Assembly: GCF_010365305.1 (NCBI RefSeq) | Contig: NZ_CP048279.1 | Span: 1-64,000 of the forward strand | Direction: 5' to 3' | Length of the DNA: 64,000 nucleotides | From: Staphylococcus sp. MI 10-1553 | GTDB taxonomy: Bacteria > Bacillota > Bacilli > Staphylococcales > Staphylococcaceae | Part shown: positions 15,272-26,128 of the stretch, piece after piece | Layout of the letters: the number at the start of each line of letters is the position of its first letter | Position numbering within the stretch: position 1 is the first letter of the stretch | Program-made: the position numbers and the translations under genes | Notes under the pieces: generated by a model | Seen by the model: the letters and a program-made list of their open reading frames with translations, nothing else | Database searches by the model: none | What the model was told of the DNA's origin: nothing

Positions 15272-15597
15272 GCATGTACGTATTTTGGACGATCTTTTTA
15301 GCAGGACTTGGCACTTTACTCATCAGAATCACCCCTTTTGTCATGATTTCGCGTATGGAACTGTCTGAAAAGGTGCTCAAGTGGCTGACGTTTATTCCGA
15401 TTACTTTATTTACTGCATTAGTGGTGGATGGATTCATTCAGCAACAAGGAGGTGTGATGGGTTATACATTGAATTGGAACTTTATCATCGCGCTCATTCC
15501 GACACTTATCATTGCTTTTTGGACAAGGAGTTTAACGATAACAGTCATTGTCGGTATGGTCAGTGTGGCATTGTTGAGAACTATCGGATTATTCTAA
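15268..15597 (+). CDS. azlD: Branched-chain amino acid exporter small subunit AzlD
   Basis: The small partner of AzlC. 109 residues with about four hydrophobic segments, the characteristic RITPFVMISR near residue 21, and a conserved LTFIPITLFTALV. The start overlaps the azlC stop, the usual arrangement. No terminator is obvious before the S-box that follows. Confidence 0.9.
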   Translation: MSMYVFWTIFLAGLGTLLIRITPFVMISRMELSEKVLKWLTFIPITLFTALVVDGFIQQQGGVMGYTLNWNFIIALIPTLIIAFWTRSLTITVIVGMVSVALLRTIGLF

Positions 15598-15663
15598 CAA
15601 TCATTTGCATACGTGATAGGTTTGCGGTATGATTAAAGACACAACATAACTTTAATTAAAAAT

Positions 15664-15832
15664 AAGCTTATTAAGAGAAGTTGAGGGATTTGGCCCAGTG
15701 ACACTTCAGCAACCACTTATCGTTATAAGTACGGTGCTACAACCAACCACGTCATGTGGATGATAAGTTCATTTAAAAACTGACTTACGAACGTTGTATA
15801 GCCGTCAAAGGTTGTACAACTTTTTTAATTTT
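15664..15832 (+). ncRNA. SAM-I (S-box) riboswitch upstream of metX
   Basis: The leader contains the S-box signature: AGAGAAGTTGAGGGATTTGG, then GCCC, CAGCAACC and a downstream pairing arm (GGTGCTACAACCAACC). It ends in an intrinsic terminator at 15793-15826. S-adenosylmethionine binding should favour the terminator and shut off metX, matching methionine feedback. The core is clear; exact helix ends were judged by eye. Confidence 0.9.
15793..15826 (+). terminator. S-box expression-platform terminator
   Basis: GTTGTA at 15793-15798 pairs with TACAAC at 15815-15820, with partial pairing inside, followed by TTTTTT. It lies 33 bases before the metX ATG. Confidence 0.8.
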
Positions 15833-15852
15833 TAGAGGGAGGGCAGACTAAA

Positions 15853-16818
15853 ATGGTGAATTATCACGTGGACACATTAGCATTAGGTGCATTTACGACA
15901 GAATCCGGTGAAACGATTGAAAATTTGAAACTTCGGTATGAGTATGTAGGTTATCCTGGCCAACCACTCGTCGTCGTATGTCATGCGTTGACAGGCAACC
16001 ATCTCACTTATGGTACAGAAGACAATCCAGGGTGGTGGCGAGAGATTATTGATGGGGGGTATATGCCAGTTCATGATTATCAATTTCTAACATTTAATGT
16101 GATTGGTAGTCCATTTGGGTCGAGTTCTCGTTTAACAGATCCAAACTTCCCAAAAAAGCTCACAATGCGAGATATTGTGCGTGCCCTTGAGAAAGGCATC
16201 GAAGCGTTAGGTCATCAAAAAATCGACATTCTCATCGGTGGCTCATTAGGTGGCATGCAAGTGATGGAGCTCCTCTACAATCAAAAATTCGAAGTGAAAA
16301 AGGCTGTCATTTTAGCAGCTACTGAAAAAACGTCTTCTTATAGTCGGGCGTTTAATGAAATTGCGAGACAAGCTATTCATTTAGCAGGAGAAGAAGGGTT
16401 AAGTATCGCGCGGCAACTCGGCTTTTTAACGTACCGGTCCTCTAAAAGTTATGATGCGCGCTTCACACCTGATGAAGTAGTGTTATACCAAAAGCATCAA
16501 GGCGACAAATTTAAAGAACAGTTTGATTTGCAATGTTATTTAACACTCCTCGATGTATTAGATAGTCATGACATTCACCATGGTAGAGATGATGTCGCAA
16601 ACGTATTCCAATCATTAGACACGAAAGTACTCACGCTCGGCTTTACAGATGACTTGCTGTATCCAGATGACCAAGTCGCTGCGTTAGGCTGTTATTTCAA
16701 ATATCACCGCCATTTCTTTGTGCCTGATAATGTAGGTCATGATGGCTTTTTATTGAATTTTAACGATTGGGCACCGTACCTTTATCATTTCCTAAAAGTT
16801 TCACGATTTAGACGCTAA
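15853..16818 (+). CDS. metX: Homoserine O-acetyltransferase (MetX-type alpha/beta hydrolase)
   Basis: Acetylates L-homoserine in methionine synthesis. The alpha/beta-hydrolase fold shows the nucleophile elbow IGGSLGGMQ (Ser near 130), an acidic residue in FTDDLLYPDDQ and the catalytic His in NVGHDGFLL. CHALTGNHLTYG near residue 40 is the oxyanion region. At 321 residues it is on the short side for the family. The SAM-I riboswitch directly upstream supports a methionine role. MetX-family members can use succinyl-CoA instead, which I cannot exclude. Confidence 0.93.
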   Translation: MVNYHVDTLALGAFTTESGETIENLKLRYEYVGYPGQPLVVVCHALTGNHLTYGTEDNPGWWREIIDGGYMPVHDYQFLTFNVIGSPFGSSSRLTDPNFPKKLTMRDIVRALEKGIEALGHQKIDILIGGSLGGMQVMELLYNQKFEVKKAVILAATEKTSSYSRAFNEIARQAIHLAGEEGLSIARQLGFLTYRSSKSYDARFTPDEVVLYQKHQGDKFKEQFDLQCYLTLLDVLDSHDIHHGRDDVANVFQSLDTKVLTLGFTDDLLYPDDQVAALGCYFKYHRHFFVPDNVGHDGFLLNFNDWAPYLYHFLKVSRFRR

Positions 16819-16877
16819 CTTTAGACGAAAACGTTACCTTTTTGTTATAATTGCGTCAACTAAGAATACTAGACAAG

Positions 16878-16917
16878 AAGCTATATTTTAGGGATAATAG
16901 CTAAAATATAGCTTTTC
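16878..16917 (+). terminator. Terminator after metX
   Basis: Perfect 14-base arms AAGCTATATTTTAG / CTAAAATATAGCTT with a 9-base loop, then TTCT. It lies 60 bases after the metX stop. Confidence 0.75.
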
Positions 16918-17050
16918 TAATGTGTTTAAGAAAAGTGACGTTTTGTAATTCAATTGTAAGACGCGTGAAATCATGTGGCGCAAATTGTATTCATATTACA
17001 AAGCCTGTAAAATAGAATTTATAGACTATAATAGTTTGGAAGTGGCGTCT

Positions 17051-17962
17051 TTGTTTTCGAAAATTAATCCTAAAGCAACCCTAATCAGCATTGTGGCGTT
17101 GTTAGCGGTGACTTTAGTTATACATGTTATGCCTGGATTAGCAATTATTTTGGCATGCTTTAGTTTAATCCCAGGTATCGTTTTATGGTACCAATCTAAG
17201 CATTCGTTTGGCTTAGTCGCACTCATCGCGATAATTCTCTCAACGCTCACAGGCAACGTTTTTGTGATGACATTTTTAATCATTATTTTAGTTTTAAGTA
17301 TGGTTATTAGTCAGTTATTAGTCCAACGTGCTTCTAAAGAGCGCATCTTATATTCAGTGACATTCGTGGCAAGTGTTTTAACATTAAGTGCGATAATGAT
17401 TTTACAAACTTTGAAAAAAATCCCGTATGCTGATGACTTATTGCAACCGTATCGTGCAATTGTGCATCAAACTGCAGAGTTAGAAAATTTGGATCAACAA
17501 GCACAAGAGATTTTAAACAATTCGCTTCAACAACTCGCAATACAGTTGCCGGGGATGATTGTAGTAGCGATTGCAATTTATGCTATCATCACATTGCTCA
17601 TCATTTTCCCGATTTTACGTAAGTTCAAAGTGGCAACACCTGTATTTCGCCCACTTTTTTTCTGGCAAATGAAGCGTTCAGTTTTCATTATGTATGCATT
17701 GGCATTATTAACAACGATTACAACACAACCTGCCACTACGCCGAATAGCATTGGCATTAATTTCCAAATCGTTTTAGGTTTCTTATTGGTTATTCAAGGT
17801 TTAAGTTTTATTCATTTCTTTGCATCTATTAAAAAAATGCCCGGCGCGTTAAAAGTGATTTTAGTGATTGTCGGTGTGCTATTTTATCCAATGACACGCC
17901 TTATTGGTTTACTCGATTTGGGATTGAATTTAAAACGTATGATAAAAAATGATAAGAGGTGA
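17051..17962 (+). CDS. DUF2232 multi-pass membrane protein (YybS-like)
   Basis: A polytopic membrane protein of the DUF2232/YybS family, always found just upstream of gdpP and rplI in Firmicutes; its molecular role is unknown. It shows about 8 hydrophobic segments separated by short loops, and a basic C terminus. The open frame runs from an ATG at 16973, but that first stretch is not hydrophobic and has no ribosome binding site. A TTG at 17051 follows GGAAGTGG and gives a protein starting at the first membrane segment, so I prefer it with moderate confidence. It overlaps nothing and is five bases from gdpP. Confidence 0.82.
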   Translation: MFSKINPKATLISIVALLAVTLVIHVMPGLAIILACFSLIPGIVLWYQSKHSFGLVALIAIILSTLTGNVFVMTFLIIILVLSMVISQLLVQRASKERILYSVTFVASVLTLSAIMILQTLKKIPYADDLLQPYRAIVHQTAELENLDQQAQEILNNSLQQLAIQLPGMIVVAIAIYAIITLLIIFPILRKFKVATPVFRPLFFWQMKRSVFIMYALALLTTITTQPATTPNSIGINFQIVLGFLLVIQGLSFIHFFASIKKMPGALKVILVIVGVLFYPMTRLIGLLDLGLNLKRMIKNDKR

Positions 17963-17966
17963 CAAG

Positions 17967-19934
17967 ATGAATCGTCATTCAATGAAGAAAGCGTTGATCG
18001 TACCTTTCTTAGTGATTACCGTTACAGCAATCATCATTGTAGGTCTATCCTTTTTCTTTAATCAGTGGCTTGCGTTTATCGCTGCTATTCTGTTATTTGT
18101 CATGCTCATTATCAGTATCTTTATTTTTAGACGTTTCTATCGTTATTTAGATCGTTATTTAGATGATTTGAGTGGCAAAATATCAGTAGGTAGTGATCGT
18201 GCAGTTAAGACGATGCCACTAGGTTTAATTGTGTTAAATGAAAATGATCAAATTGAGTGGGTCAACCCTTTCATGTCAGAACGGATTGAAAGGAATGTTA
18301 TTTCAGATCCGATCAATGAAGTGTACCCGAATATTTTAAAGCAACTCGAAAAAGCGAAAGAAATTGAAATAGCAGATGGTGCTTACGCCTATCGCGTCCG
18401 TTATTCAGAAAAAGAACATATTTTGTATTTTATAGATATTACGGAAGAAGCAACCATCCAACAAGCGTACGATGATCAACAGCCGATTATTGCGACACTT
18501 TTTTTAGATAACTATGATGAAATTACGCAAAATATGAACGATACGCAACGTTCTGAAATCAACTCGATGGTGACACGTGTCATTAGTCGTTGGGCACAAG
18601 AACATAATGTGTATTTCAAGCGTTACAGTTCTGATCAATTTATCGCATACTTGAATCGTCGTATTTTACGTGAATTAGAAGAGACAAAGTTTGATATTTT
18701 AAGCCAGCTTCGTGAAAAAAGTGTCGGTTATCGTACACAACTCACTTTAAGTATTGGTGTAGGTGAAGGCTCAGAAAACTTAATTGACTTAGGTGAATTG
18801 TCACAATCAGGTCTTGATCTCGCATTAGGCCGTGGTGGTGACCAAGTTGCGATTAAAAATATGAATGGCAACGTACGTTTTTACGGCGGTAAGACTGACC
18901 CGATGGAAAAACGTACCCGTGTAAGAGCGCGTGTGATTTCCCATGCATTGAAAGACATTTTGTTAGAAGGCGACAAAGTCATCGTTATGGGACATAAACG
19001 TCCAGACTTAGATGCGATTGGTGCGGCGATTGGTGTGACTCGATTTGCGATGATGAACAACTTGGAAGCGTACATCGTGTTAAATGAATCTGACATCGAT
19101 CCTACATTACGTCGTGTGATGGATGAAATCGATGAAAAACCAGAATTGAAAGAGCGTTTTGTGACGTCCGATGATGCATGGAATATGATGACATCTCGTA
19201 CAACACTTGTCGTCGTAGATACGCATAAACCGGAAATGGTTATTGATGAGAACATTTTAAATAAAGCCAATCGTAAAGTGGTTATTGATCATCACCGTCG
19301 TGGCGAAAGCTTTATTTCAAGTCCGTTACTCGTCTACATGGAGCCATATGCAAGCTCTACCGCAGAACTTGTGACAGAGCTACTCGAGTATCAACCGACT
19401 GAACAACGCTTAACACGCTTAGAATCAACTGTAATGTATGCAGGTATCATCGTCGATACACGTAACTTTACATTGCGTACAGGCTCTCGTACATTTGATG
19501 CAGCAAGTTATCTCCGTGCGCACGGGGCTGATACAATCTTGACGCAACATTTCTTAAAAGATGATATTGAGACGTATATTAACCGTTCAGAGTTGATTCG
19601 TACGGTGAAATTACAAGAGAATGGTATCGCAATCGCACATGGTCCGGATGACAAAATCTACCATCCTGTGACCGTGGCCCAAGCAGCCGATGAATTGTTG
19701 AGTCTCGATGGTGTCGAAGCGGCGTATGTCGTTGCGCGTCGTGAAGAAAATCTCGTCGGTATGTCTGCCCGCTCACTCGGCGAATTCAACGTCCAACTCA
19801 CTATGGAAGCATTGGGCGGTGGCGGTCATCTCACAAACGCTGCAACACAACTAGAGGGCGTGAGTGTTGAAGCGGCTATCGAAAAATTACAACAAGCGAT
19901 TAATGAACAATTGGATAGGAGTGACGAATCATGA
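17967..19934 (+). CDS. gdpP: Cyclic-di-AMP phosphodiesterase GdpP
   Basis: Hydrolyses c-di-AMP and so tunes potassium uptake, cell wall stress and beta-lactam tolerance. In order: two membrane segments (about residues 9-55), a degenerate PAS domain, a degenerate GGDEF domain (about 170-300) and the catalytic DHH/DHHA1 domains. Key motifs are [12 protein letters not shown] near 342, [15 protein letters not shown] near 440 and GGGGH near 618. The ATG at 17967 follows AAGAGGTGAC; length is 655. The frame is intact and the catalytic motifs are present. It overlaps rplI by four bases. Confidence 0.96.
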   Translation: MNRHSMKKALIVPFLVITVTAIIIVGLSFFFNQWLAFIAAILLFVMLIISIFIFRRFYRYLDRYLDDLSGKISVGSDRAVKTMPLGLIVLNENDQIEWVNPFMSERIERNVISDPINEVYPNILKQLEKAKEIEIADGAYAYRVRYSEKEHILYFIDITEEATIQQAYDDQQPIIATLFLDNYDEITQNMNDTQRSEINSMVTRVISRWAQEHNVYFKRYSSDQFIAYLNRRILRELEETKFDILSQLREKSVGYRTQLTLSIGVGEGSENLIDLGELSQSGLDLALGRGGDQVAIKNMNGNVRFYGGKTDPMEKRTRVRARVISHALKDILLEGDKVIVMGHKRPDLDAIGAAIGVTRFAMMNNLEAYIVLNESDIDPTLRRVMDEIDEKPELKERFVTSDDAWNMMTSRTTLVVVDTHKPEMVIDENILNKANRKVVIDHHRRGESFISSPLLVYMEPYASSTAELVTELLEYQPTEQRLTRLESTVMYAGIIVDTRNFTLRTGSRTFDAASYLRAHGADTILTQHFLKDDIETYINRSELIRTVKLQENGIAIAHGPDDKIYHPVTVAQAADELLSLDGVEAAYVVARREENLVGMSARSLGEFNVQLTMEALGGGGHLTNAATQLEGVSVEAAIEKLQQAINEQLDRSDES

Positions 19935-20377
19935 AAGTGATTTTTACACAAGATGTTAAAGGTAAAGGGAAACAAGGTGAAGTTAAAGACGTACCAGTGG
20001 GTTATGCGAACAACTTCTTAATCAAAAATGGTTATGCTGTTGAAGCAACACCAGGGAACTTGAAACAATTAGAACAAAAAAATAAACGTATTGAAAAAGA
20101 CAAACAACAAGAGCTTGAAGATGCGAAAGCGTTGAAAGAGCGTTTAGCAGAGCTTGAAGTTGAAGTCAAAGCGAAATCTGGTGAAGGCGGTAAATTGTTC
20201 GGTTCTATTATTACGAAACAAATCGCTGAAGCATTGAAAGCGCAACATGATATTAAGATTGATAAACGTAAAATGGAATTGCCACACGGTATTCATGCGT
20301 TAGGTTATACCAATGTGCCTGTGAAGCTTCATAAAGAGGTTGAAGGTACGATTCGTGTGCATACTGTAGAGCAATAA
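19931..20377 (+). CDS. rplI: 50S ribosomal protein L9
   Basis: Large-subunit protein that binds 23S rRNA. 148 residues: the N-terminal domain with the signature [20 protein letters not shown], a long charged connecting helix and a C-terminal domain ([17 protein letters not shown]). It overlaps gdpP by four bases, the usual arrangement, and ends in a strong terminator. Confidence 0.98.
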   Translation: MKVIFTQDVKGKGKQGEVKDVPVGYANNFLIKNGYAVEATPGNLKQLEQKNKRIEKDKQQELEDAKALKERLAELEVEVKAKSGEGGKLFGSIITKQIAEALKAQHDIKIDKRKMELPHGIHALGYTNVPVKLHKEVEGTIRVHTVEQ

Positions 20378-20393
20378 TGATAAGGTTGTGAGG

Positions 20394-20424
20394 AAAGCTG
20401 GTGCAGAGGTCACCGGCTTTTTTC
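20394..20424 (+). terminator. Terminator after rplI
   Basis: AAAGCTGGTG pairs with CACCGGCTTT and is followed by TTTTT. Confidence 0.88.
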
Positions 20425-20476
20425 ATTACACATTTGTAATATCATAGAGAAAAAGAGTTTAAAAGGATTTGATAAG

Positions 20477-20659
20477 ATGGAAAATATAGAAAAAGAGTTA
20501 AAAAGATATGTGTGGGTTTATATCATATCCATGATTCCAATGTTTTTCATTATCAATGTTTTACCTAAAGACAATCTTTTTGAAATAATAATGTCTCTTA
20601 TTATTGTTATGCTATCTTCTATTGGATTATCCACGGTTATTATTTACATCTTATATTAG
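20477..20659 (+). CDS. Small two-helix membrane protein, unknown function
   Basis: I do not recognise this 60-residue protein. It begins with a charged stretch (MENIEKELKRY), then two hydrophobic helices (about residues 13-27 and 36-59) split by a short PKDNLFE loop. AAAGGA lies about 9 bases upstream of the ATG. It stands alone between rplI and dnaB, with a terminator before it. The clear ribosome binding site and amphipathic layout argue for a real gene, but there is no functional clue. Confidence 0.55.
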   Translation: MENIEKELKRYVWVYIISMIPMFFIINVLPKDNLFEIIMSLIIVMLSSIGLSTVIIYILY

Positions 20660-20834
20660 AGAAAGAAAAGGAAGTAATAAAAATTATGATGAGTATGTTA
20701 ATTCATGAATCTCAAGACATGTGAGTATAGAAGCGAGATGCATTTGTGAACATGCTTAATCGTGTATTGTGATTCGGTTTAGGTTATTATAGAATATGTT
20801 AAGTATATGTCATGAAAGTGAGGAGGTCATTGGC

Positions 20835-22235
20835 ATGGATGAAATGTATGAACATAATCGAATGCCACACAGTCATGAGGCGGAACAATCTGTACTGGGG
20901 GCGATTTTTCTCGACCCAGAATTGATGTCGTCCACGCAAGAAATTTTGTTGCCTGAATCATTTTATCGTGGTGCGCATCAGCATATTTTCCGTGCGATGA
21001 TGGACCTGAATGAAGATGGCAAAGATATTGATATTGTGACTGTTTTGGATCGACTCACACAAGAAGGGGTCGTGAATGAAGCGGGAGGTCCCCAATATCT
21101 TGCTGAAATTACATCGAATGTACCGACAACGCGAAATATTCAATACTACACAGACGTGGTGTTCAAAAATGCAGTCAAACGCAAGCTGATTCACACTGCG
21201 GATAGTATTGCGAATGATGGCTATAATGATGAATTAGATTTAGATACCGTGCTGAACGATGCAGAACGTCGTATTTTGGAGCTGTCTTCTACGCGTGAGA
21301 GTGATGGTTTTAAAGATATTCGTGATGTATTGGGGCAAGTTTACGATAATGCGGAACAATTGGATCAAAATAGTGGTCAAACGCCAGGGATTCCAACAGG
21401 CTACCGTGATCTAGACCAGATGACAGCAGGCTTTAACCGTAATGATCTCATTATTTTAGCGGCACGACCTTCTGTGGGTAAGACTGCCTTCGCTCTTAAT
21501 ATTGCGCAAAAAGTAGCAACCCATGAAGATCAATATACGGTCGGTATTTTCTCATTAGAGATGGGTGCAGACCAATTGGCGACACGTATGATTTGTAGTT
21601 CTGGAAATGTCGATTCGAACCGTTTACGTACGGGGACCATGACTGAAGAAGACTGGAATCGATTTACAGTCGCAGTCGGTAAATTGTCTCGGACGAAAAT
21701 TTTTATTGATGATACACCGGGTGTGCGAATTACAGATATCCGTTCAAAATGTCGTCGTTTAAAGCAAGAACATGGACTTGATATGATTGTGATTGACTAC
21801 TTGCAATTGATTCAAGGAAGCGGTTCACGTGCATCGGATAACCGTCAACAAGAAGTGTCAGAGATTTCGCGTATGCTTAAAGCGATTGCCCGTGAGTTAG
21901 AGTGTCCGGTGATTGCGTTAAGTCAGCTATCACGTGGTGTTGAACAACGACAAGATAAACGTCCAATGATGAGTGATATTCGTGAGTCAGGTTCGATTGA
22001 GCAAGACGCCGATATCGTTGCTTTCTTATATCGTGATGATTACTATAACCGTGGCGATGGGGATGATGATGAAGATGATGGCGGATTCGAACCACAAACG
22101 AATGATGAAAATGGTGAAATTGAAATCATTATCGCGAAGCAACGTAACGGCCCGACCGGTACAGTGAAGTTGCACTTTATGAAACAATATAATAAGTTTA
22201 CAGATATCGATTATGCCCATGCGGATATGGGATAA
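20835..22235 (+). CDS. dnaB: Replicative DNA helicase (DnaB family)
   Basis: Hexameric helicase that unwinds DNA at the fork (named dnaC in Bacillus and some staphylococcal annotations). The N-terminal helical domain (PHSHEAEQSVLGAIF) precedes the RecA-like core with Walker A AARPSVGKTAF near residue 207, Walker B MIVIDYLQLI and SQLSRGVE. The ATG at 20835 follows AGGAGG; a longer frame from 20796 has no ribosome binding site. 466 residues, no intein. Confidence 0.97.
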   Translation: MDEMYEHNRMPHSHEAEQSVLGAIFLDPELMSSTQEILLPESFYRGAHQHIFRAMMDLNEDGKDIDIVTVLDRLTQEGVVNEAGGPQYLAEITSNVPTTRNIQYYTDVVFKNAVKRKLIHTADSIANDGYNDELDLDTVLNDAERRILELSSTRESDGFKDIRDVLGQVYDNAEQLDQNSGQTPGIPTGYRDLDQMTAGFNRNDLIILAARPSVGKTAFALNIAQKVATHEDQYTVGIFSLEMGADQLATRMICSSGNVDSNRLRTGTMTEEDWNRFTVAVGKLSRTKIFIDDTPGVRITDIRSKCRRLKQEHGLDMIVIDYLQLIQGSGSRASDNRQQEVSEISRMLKAIARELECPVIALSQLSRGVEQRQDKRPMMSDIRESGSIEQDADIVAFLYRDDYYNRGDGDDDEDDGGFEPQTNDENGEIEIIIAKQRNGPTGTVKLHFMKQYNKFTDIDYAHADMG

Positions 22236-22251
22236 TTGAACGTGTGTTTTA

Positions 22252-22285
22252 AACGGTTGGTGACATCAATCATCAGCCGTTTTAT
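22252..22285 (+). terminator. Terminator after dnaB
   Basis: AACGGTTGGTGA pairs (two G-U pairs) with TCATCAGCCGTT, then TT. The 320-base gap to purA holds no gene; TAATGTTCG at 22524-22532 is the reverse of CGAACATTA and resembles a PurR half-site, and a hairpin GAATGG-CG / CG-CCATTC sits near 22497-22520. Confidence 0.7.
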
Positions 22286-22583
22286 TTGTGATATTGCATC
22301 GAATAACAGAAAAGCAAAAAATAATTCCAAGGATTAAACCCGTATGTTTCATGATAGTAACTAATTAATGTACGGTTTTTACTTTATATTAACTTATTGA
22401 TTTTGATGTAAGTTAGGATTTTAGACATGAGCGAAAGTACCTAATAGCACTTGTATAACGCGTGGTTGTAAGAGCCAGGCTATTTTAGGAAGAATCGAAT
22501 GGCGTGACGCTCCATTCAATTTTTAATGTTCGTTTTTTGATTTGCATTCATGATGTGATACTGGTAGAATACAGTTTGGTTAA

Positions 22584-23891
<1,308 letters not shown>

Positions 23892-23945
23892 TACAATAGA
23901 GATGGGAAGTCTTCCGGGAACACTTCGGTAAGACTGACCTAAAAT

Positions 23946-23981
23946 AAAAAAGACTGCCAAAATGATTTGGTGGTCTTTTTT
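23946..23981 (+). terminator. Terminator after purA
   Basis: AAAAAGAC-CCAAA pairs with TTTGG-GTCTTTTTT. It may also serve the minus-strand YitT gene, because both flanks are A/T runs. Confidence 0.8.
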
Positions 23982-24110
23982 ATTGGCCTCTCATGTTTTA
24001 ATTCTTAATGTTGTTTTATGTTCAGCATGTGTGTTCGATGTCACAAACTGCTGGCACGTATCTAGACATCAACATATTGCATTCTAAAAAGATGAACAAA
24101 TATGAAATCA

Positions 24111-25004
24111 CTAATGAATATCTCTTTTACGATGGTTTCCGCCCCGTACTTCTGAAACGTTACCGATTGAGAGGAAGGCTTTTTCGTCGATTTCCATAAC
24201 GATATCTTTCAATTTTGCTTCTTCAAGACGTGTGATTACGCAGAAAATGACACGTTTATCTTCTCCAGTATACGCGCCTTCACCTTTCAAATACGTCACA
24301 CCACGACCGAGACGAGAATTGATCGCTTCACCAATATCTTTATAGGCATCACTAATAACCCATACCGCTTTGGATTCATCAAAACCTAAAAGGACGGTAT
24401 CAATCATTTTTGAGGCGATGAAATAAGCTACAACACTAAATAATGCACTCTCCCACGTGAACACAAAGCCTGCAATTCCAAATATGAAGAAATTAATAAA
24501 CATCACAATTTCGCCCACAGAAAAAGGTAGTTTTGAGTGAACGAGAATCGATAAAATTTCTGTACCGTCTAATGAACCGCCATAACGTAACACAATGCCG
24601 ACACCGACACCTAGGACAGCACCGCCAAAAATCGTAACTAAAAATTTATCGTTAATGACTGGATCGATAGGATGTAACACAATAGTCGTAACGGATAAGA
24701 TAAGGATGGCATACAAAGTAGAGATTGCAAAAGTTTTACCGATTTGTTTATAGCCTAAAAAGAAGAAAGGCAAATTAAGTATAAAGATGAATACCCCTAA
24801 TTTGAATCCAAGTAAGTGTGAAAGAATAATAGAAATACCTACAATACCTCCATCGAGCAATTGATTCGGTACTAAGAAAAGCTCCAGTGCCGCTCCCATC
24901 AACACTGCGCCTAACGTAATAAAGAAAAATCTTTTGAAAAATTGACGTGGCTTTTTAGGTTTTTCTTTTATGTAAGCAACGTTCGATTCTGCTTGAATTT
25001 CCAT
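24111..25004 (-). CDS. YitT family membrane protein
   Basis: Membrane protein of the YitT/DUF161 family with a C-terminal DUF2179 domain; function unknown. 297 residues: basic N-terminal tail (KEKPKKPRQFFKRFF), about five membrane helices with the conserved PNQLLDGGIVGIS and YGGSLDGTEILS, then a soluble domain (VTYLKGEGAYTGEDKRVIFCV). The start is the ATG at 25004, preceded by AGGAGGTCATCT. The open frame continues upstream through the tRNA genes, but that part is not coding. Confidence 0.88.
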   Translation of the reverse strand: MEIQAESNVAYIKEKPKKPRQFFKRFFFITLGAVLMGAALELFLVPNQLLDGGIVGISIILSHLLGFKLGVFIFILNLPFFFLGYKQIGKTFAISTLYAILILSVTTIVLHPIDPVINDKFLVTIFGGAVLGVGVGIVLRYGGSLDGTEILSILVHSKLPFSVGEIVMFINFFIFGIAGFVFTWESALFSVVAYFIASKMIDTVLLGFDESKAVWVISDAYKDIGEAINSRLGRGVTYLKGEGAYTGEDKRVIFCVITRLEEAKLKDIVMEIDEKAFLSIGNVSEVRGGNHRKRDIH

Positions 25005-25110
25005 AGATGACCTCCTGAACAACTTTATATGAAAAATTATACAAAAAAAACCGAAAAAAATCTTGTCAACCCGATTGGGTGATGCTATAATCAATCTTGT
25101 GTTTAAGAAA

Positions 25111-25185
25111 GGCTCCTTGGTCAAGCGGTTAAGACACCGCCCTTTCACGGCGGTAACACGGGTTCGAGTCCCGTAGGAGTCACCA
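25111..25185 (+). tRNA. tRNA-Glu (anticodon TTC)
   Basis: The acceptor stem GGCTCCT pairs with AGGAGTC, the anticodon stem-loop CCGCCCTTTCACGGCGG gives TTC, and the T arm is GGGTTCGAGTCCC. The encoded CCA ends at 25185. It is followed six bases later by tRNA-Asp. Confidence 0.96.
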
Positions 25186-25191
25186 TGATAT

Positions 25192-25265
25192 GGTCCCGTA
25201 GTGGAGCGGTTTAACACGCCTGCCTGTCACGCAGGAGATCGCGGGTTCGATTCCCGTCGGGACCG
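25192..25265 (+). tRNA. tRNA-Asp (anticodon GTC)
   Basis: Acceptor GGTCCCG pairs with CGGGACC, the anticodon arm CCTGCCTGTCACGCAGG gives GTC, and the T arm is GGGTTCGATTCCC. CCA is not encoded (CTA follows). An IS1182-type element begins about six bases beyond its end. Confidence 0.96.
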
Positions 25266-25302
25266 CTAACAGGGCTGGGACGTAATTCCTGCCCTCTTCG
25301 CT

Positions 25303-25350
25303 AAAAAAGCTCTGATTAGATGTAAAAAAACATTTAATCAGAGCTTTTTT
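25303..25350 (+). terminator. Left-end hairpin of IS1182 copy 1
   Basis: AAAAAAGCTCTGATTA pairs with TAATCAGAGCTTTTTT. It probably blocks outside transcription from entering the transposase gene. The same hairpin is at 37663-37710 in copy 2. Confidence 0.75.
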
Positions 25351-25428
25351 AGATATTATTTCAAAAAAATAAAGCACTTCCTGTATAATTATTAATAACG
25401 ACAAAAATAATAGACAGGGGTGCTTTAT

Positions 25429-26049
25429 ATGTATAAAAATTATAACATGTTTCAACTTACACTTCCAATAGAAACTGAGATGTCTTTTCCTGAAAATGAT
25501 ATTGTATTCATTATTAACAAACTTGTAGAATCTATCCCCCAAGAAGCTTTTAATCCATATTATAACCAAAGAGGTCCTTCATCTTATCACCCAAAAATGA
25601 TGTTAAAAATCATACTGTATAGTTATGCCAATTCTGTGTTTTCAGGACGAAGAATCGAGCATCTGTTAAAAGATAGTTGCCGAATGATGTGGCTTGCGGA
25701 AGGTCAAACGCCAACTTATAGAACCATCAATCGCTTTAGAGTGAACCCCCATATGATGGAATTTCTACATATTTTATTTGTCGGTTTAAGAGCACAATTA
25801 TTAGAAGATAAACTCATTACAGAGGACGTCATTTATATTGATGGCACAAAAATAGAAGCAAATGCGAATCAATACACATTCCAGTGGCTAGCTAATACGA
25901 AGCGTTTGAGTCAGTCTGTCATTGAAAAATCAACGTCATTATATGAGCAACTCGTTTCTGAAGAGATTATTCCTGAAATCAAGCGTGAATCTGGGCATGA
26001 ATTAACAAGTGAAGAACTGAATCAAATAGAGACGCATTTTAGAACATAA
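25429..26049 (+). pseudogene. IS1182-type transposase, N-terminal part (copy 1)
   Basis: The first portion of an IS1182-family DDE transposase: N-terminal helical domain (YYNQRGPSSYHPKMMLKIIL, the DUF772-like region) and the first catalytic acid in VIYIDGTKIEANAN. The ATG at 25429 follows AGGGGTG. The frame stops after IETHFRT at a TTTT run; moving one base forward at that run restores continuous coding (LEHKNDALNSEIE) into the downstream part. Copy 2 has the same break. Confidence 0.85.
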
Positions 26050-26128
26050 AAATGATGCGCTTAATTCTGAAATTGAAACGACTCAAGATGTAGAGACAAG
26101 AAAAACCCTTAGAAAAGAAAGAAGTAAG

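Noticed and set aside
25180..25569. Minus-strand frame covering tRNA-Asp and the IS1182 left end
   Set aside because: It crosses a tRNA and the IS terminator; no ribosome binding site or protein family.
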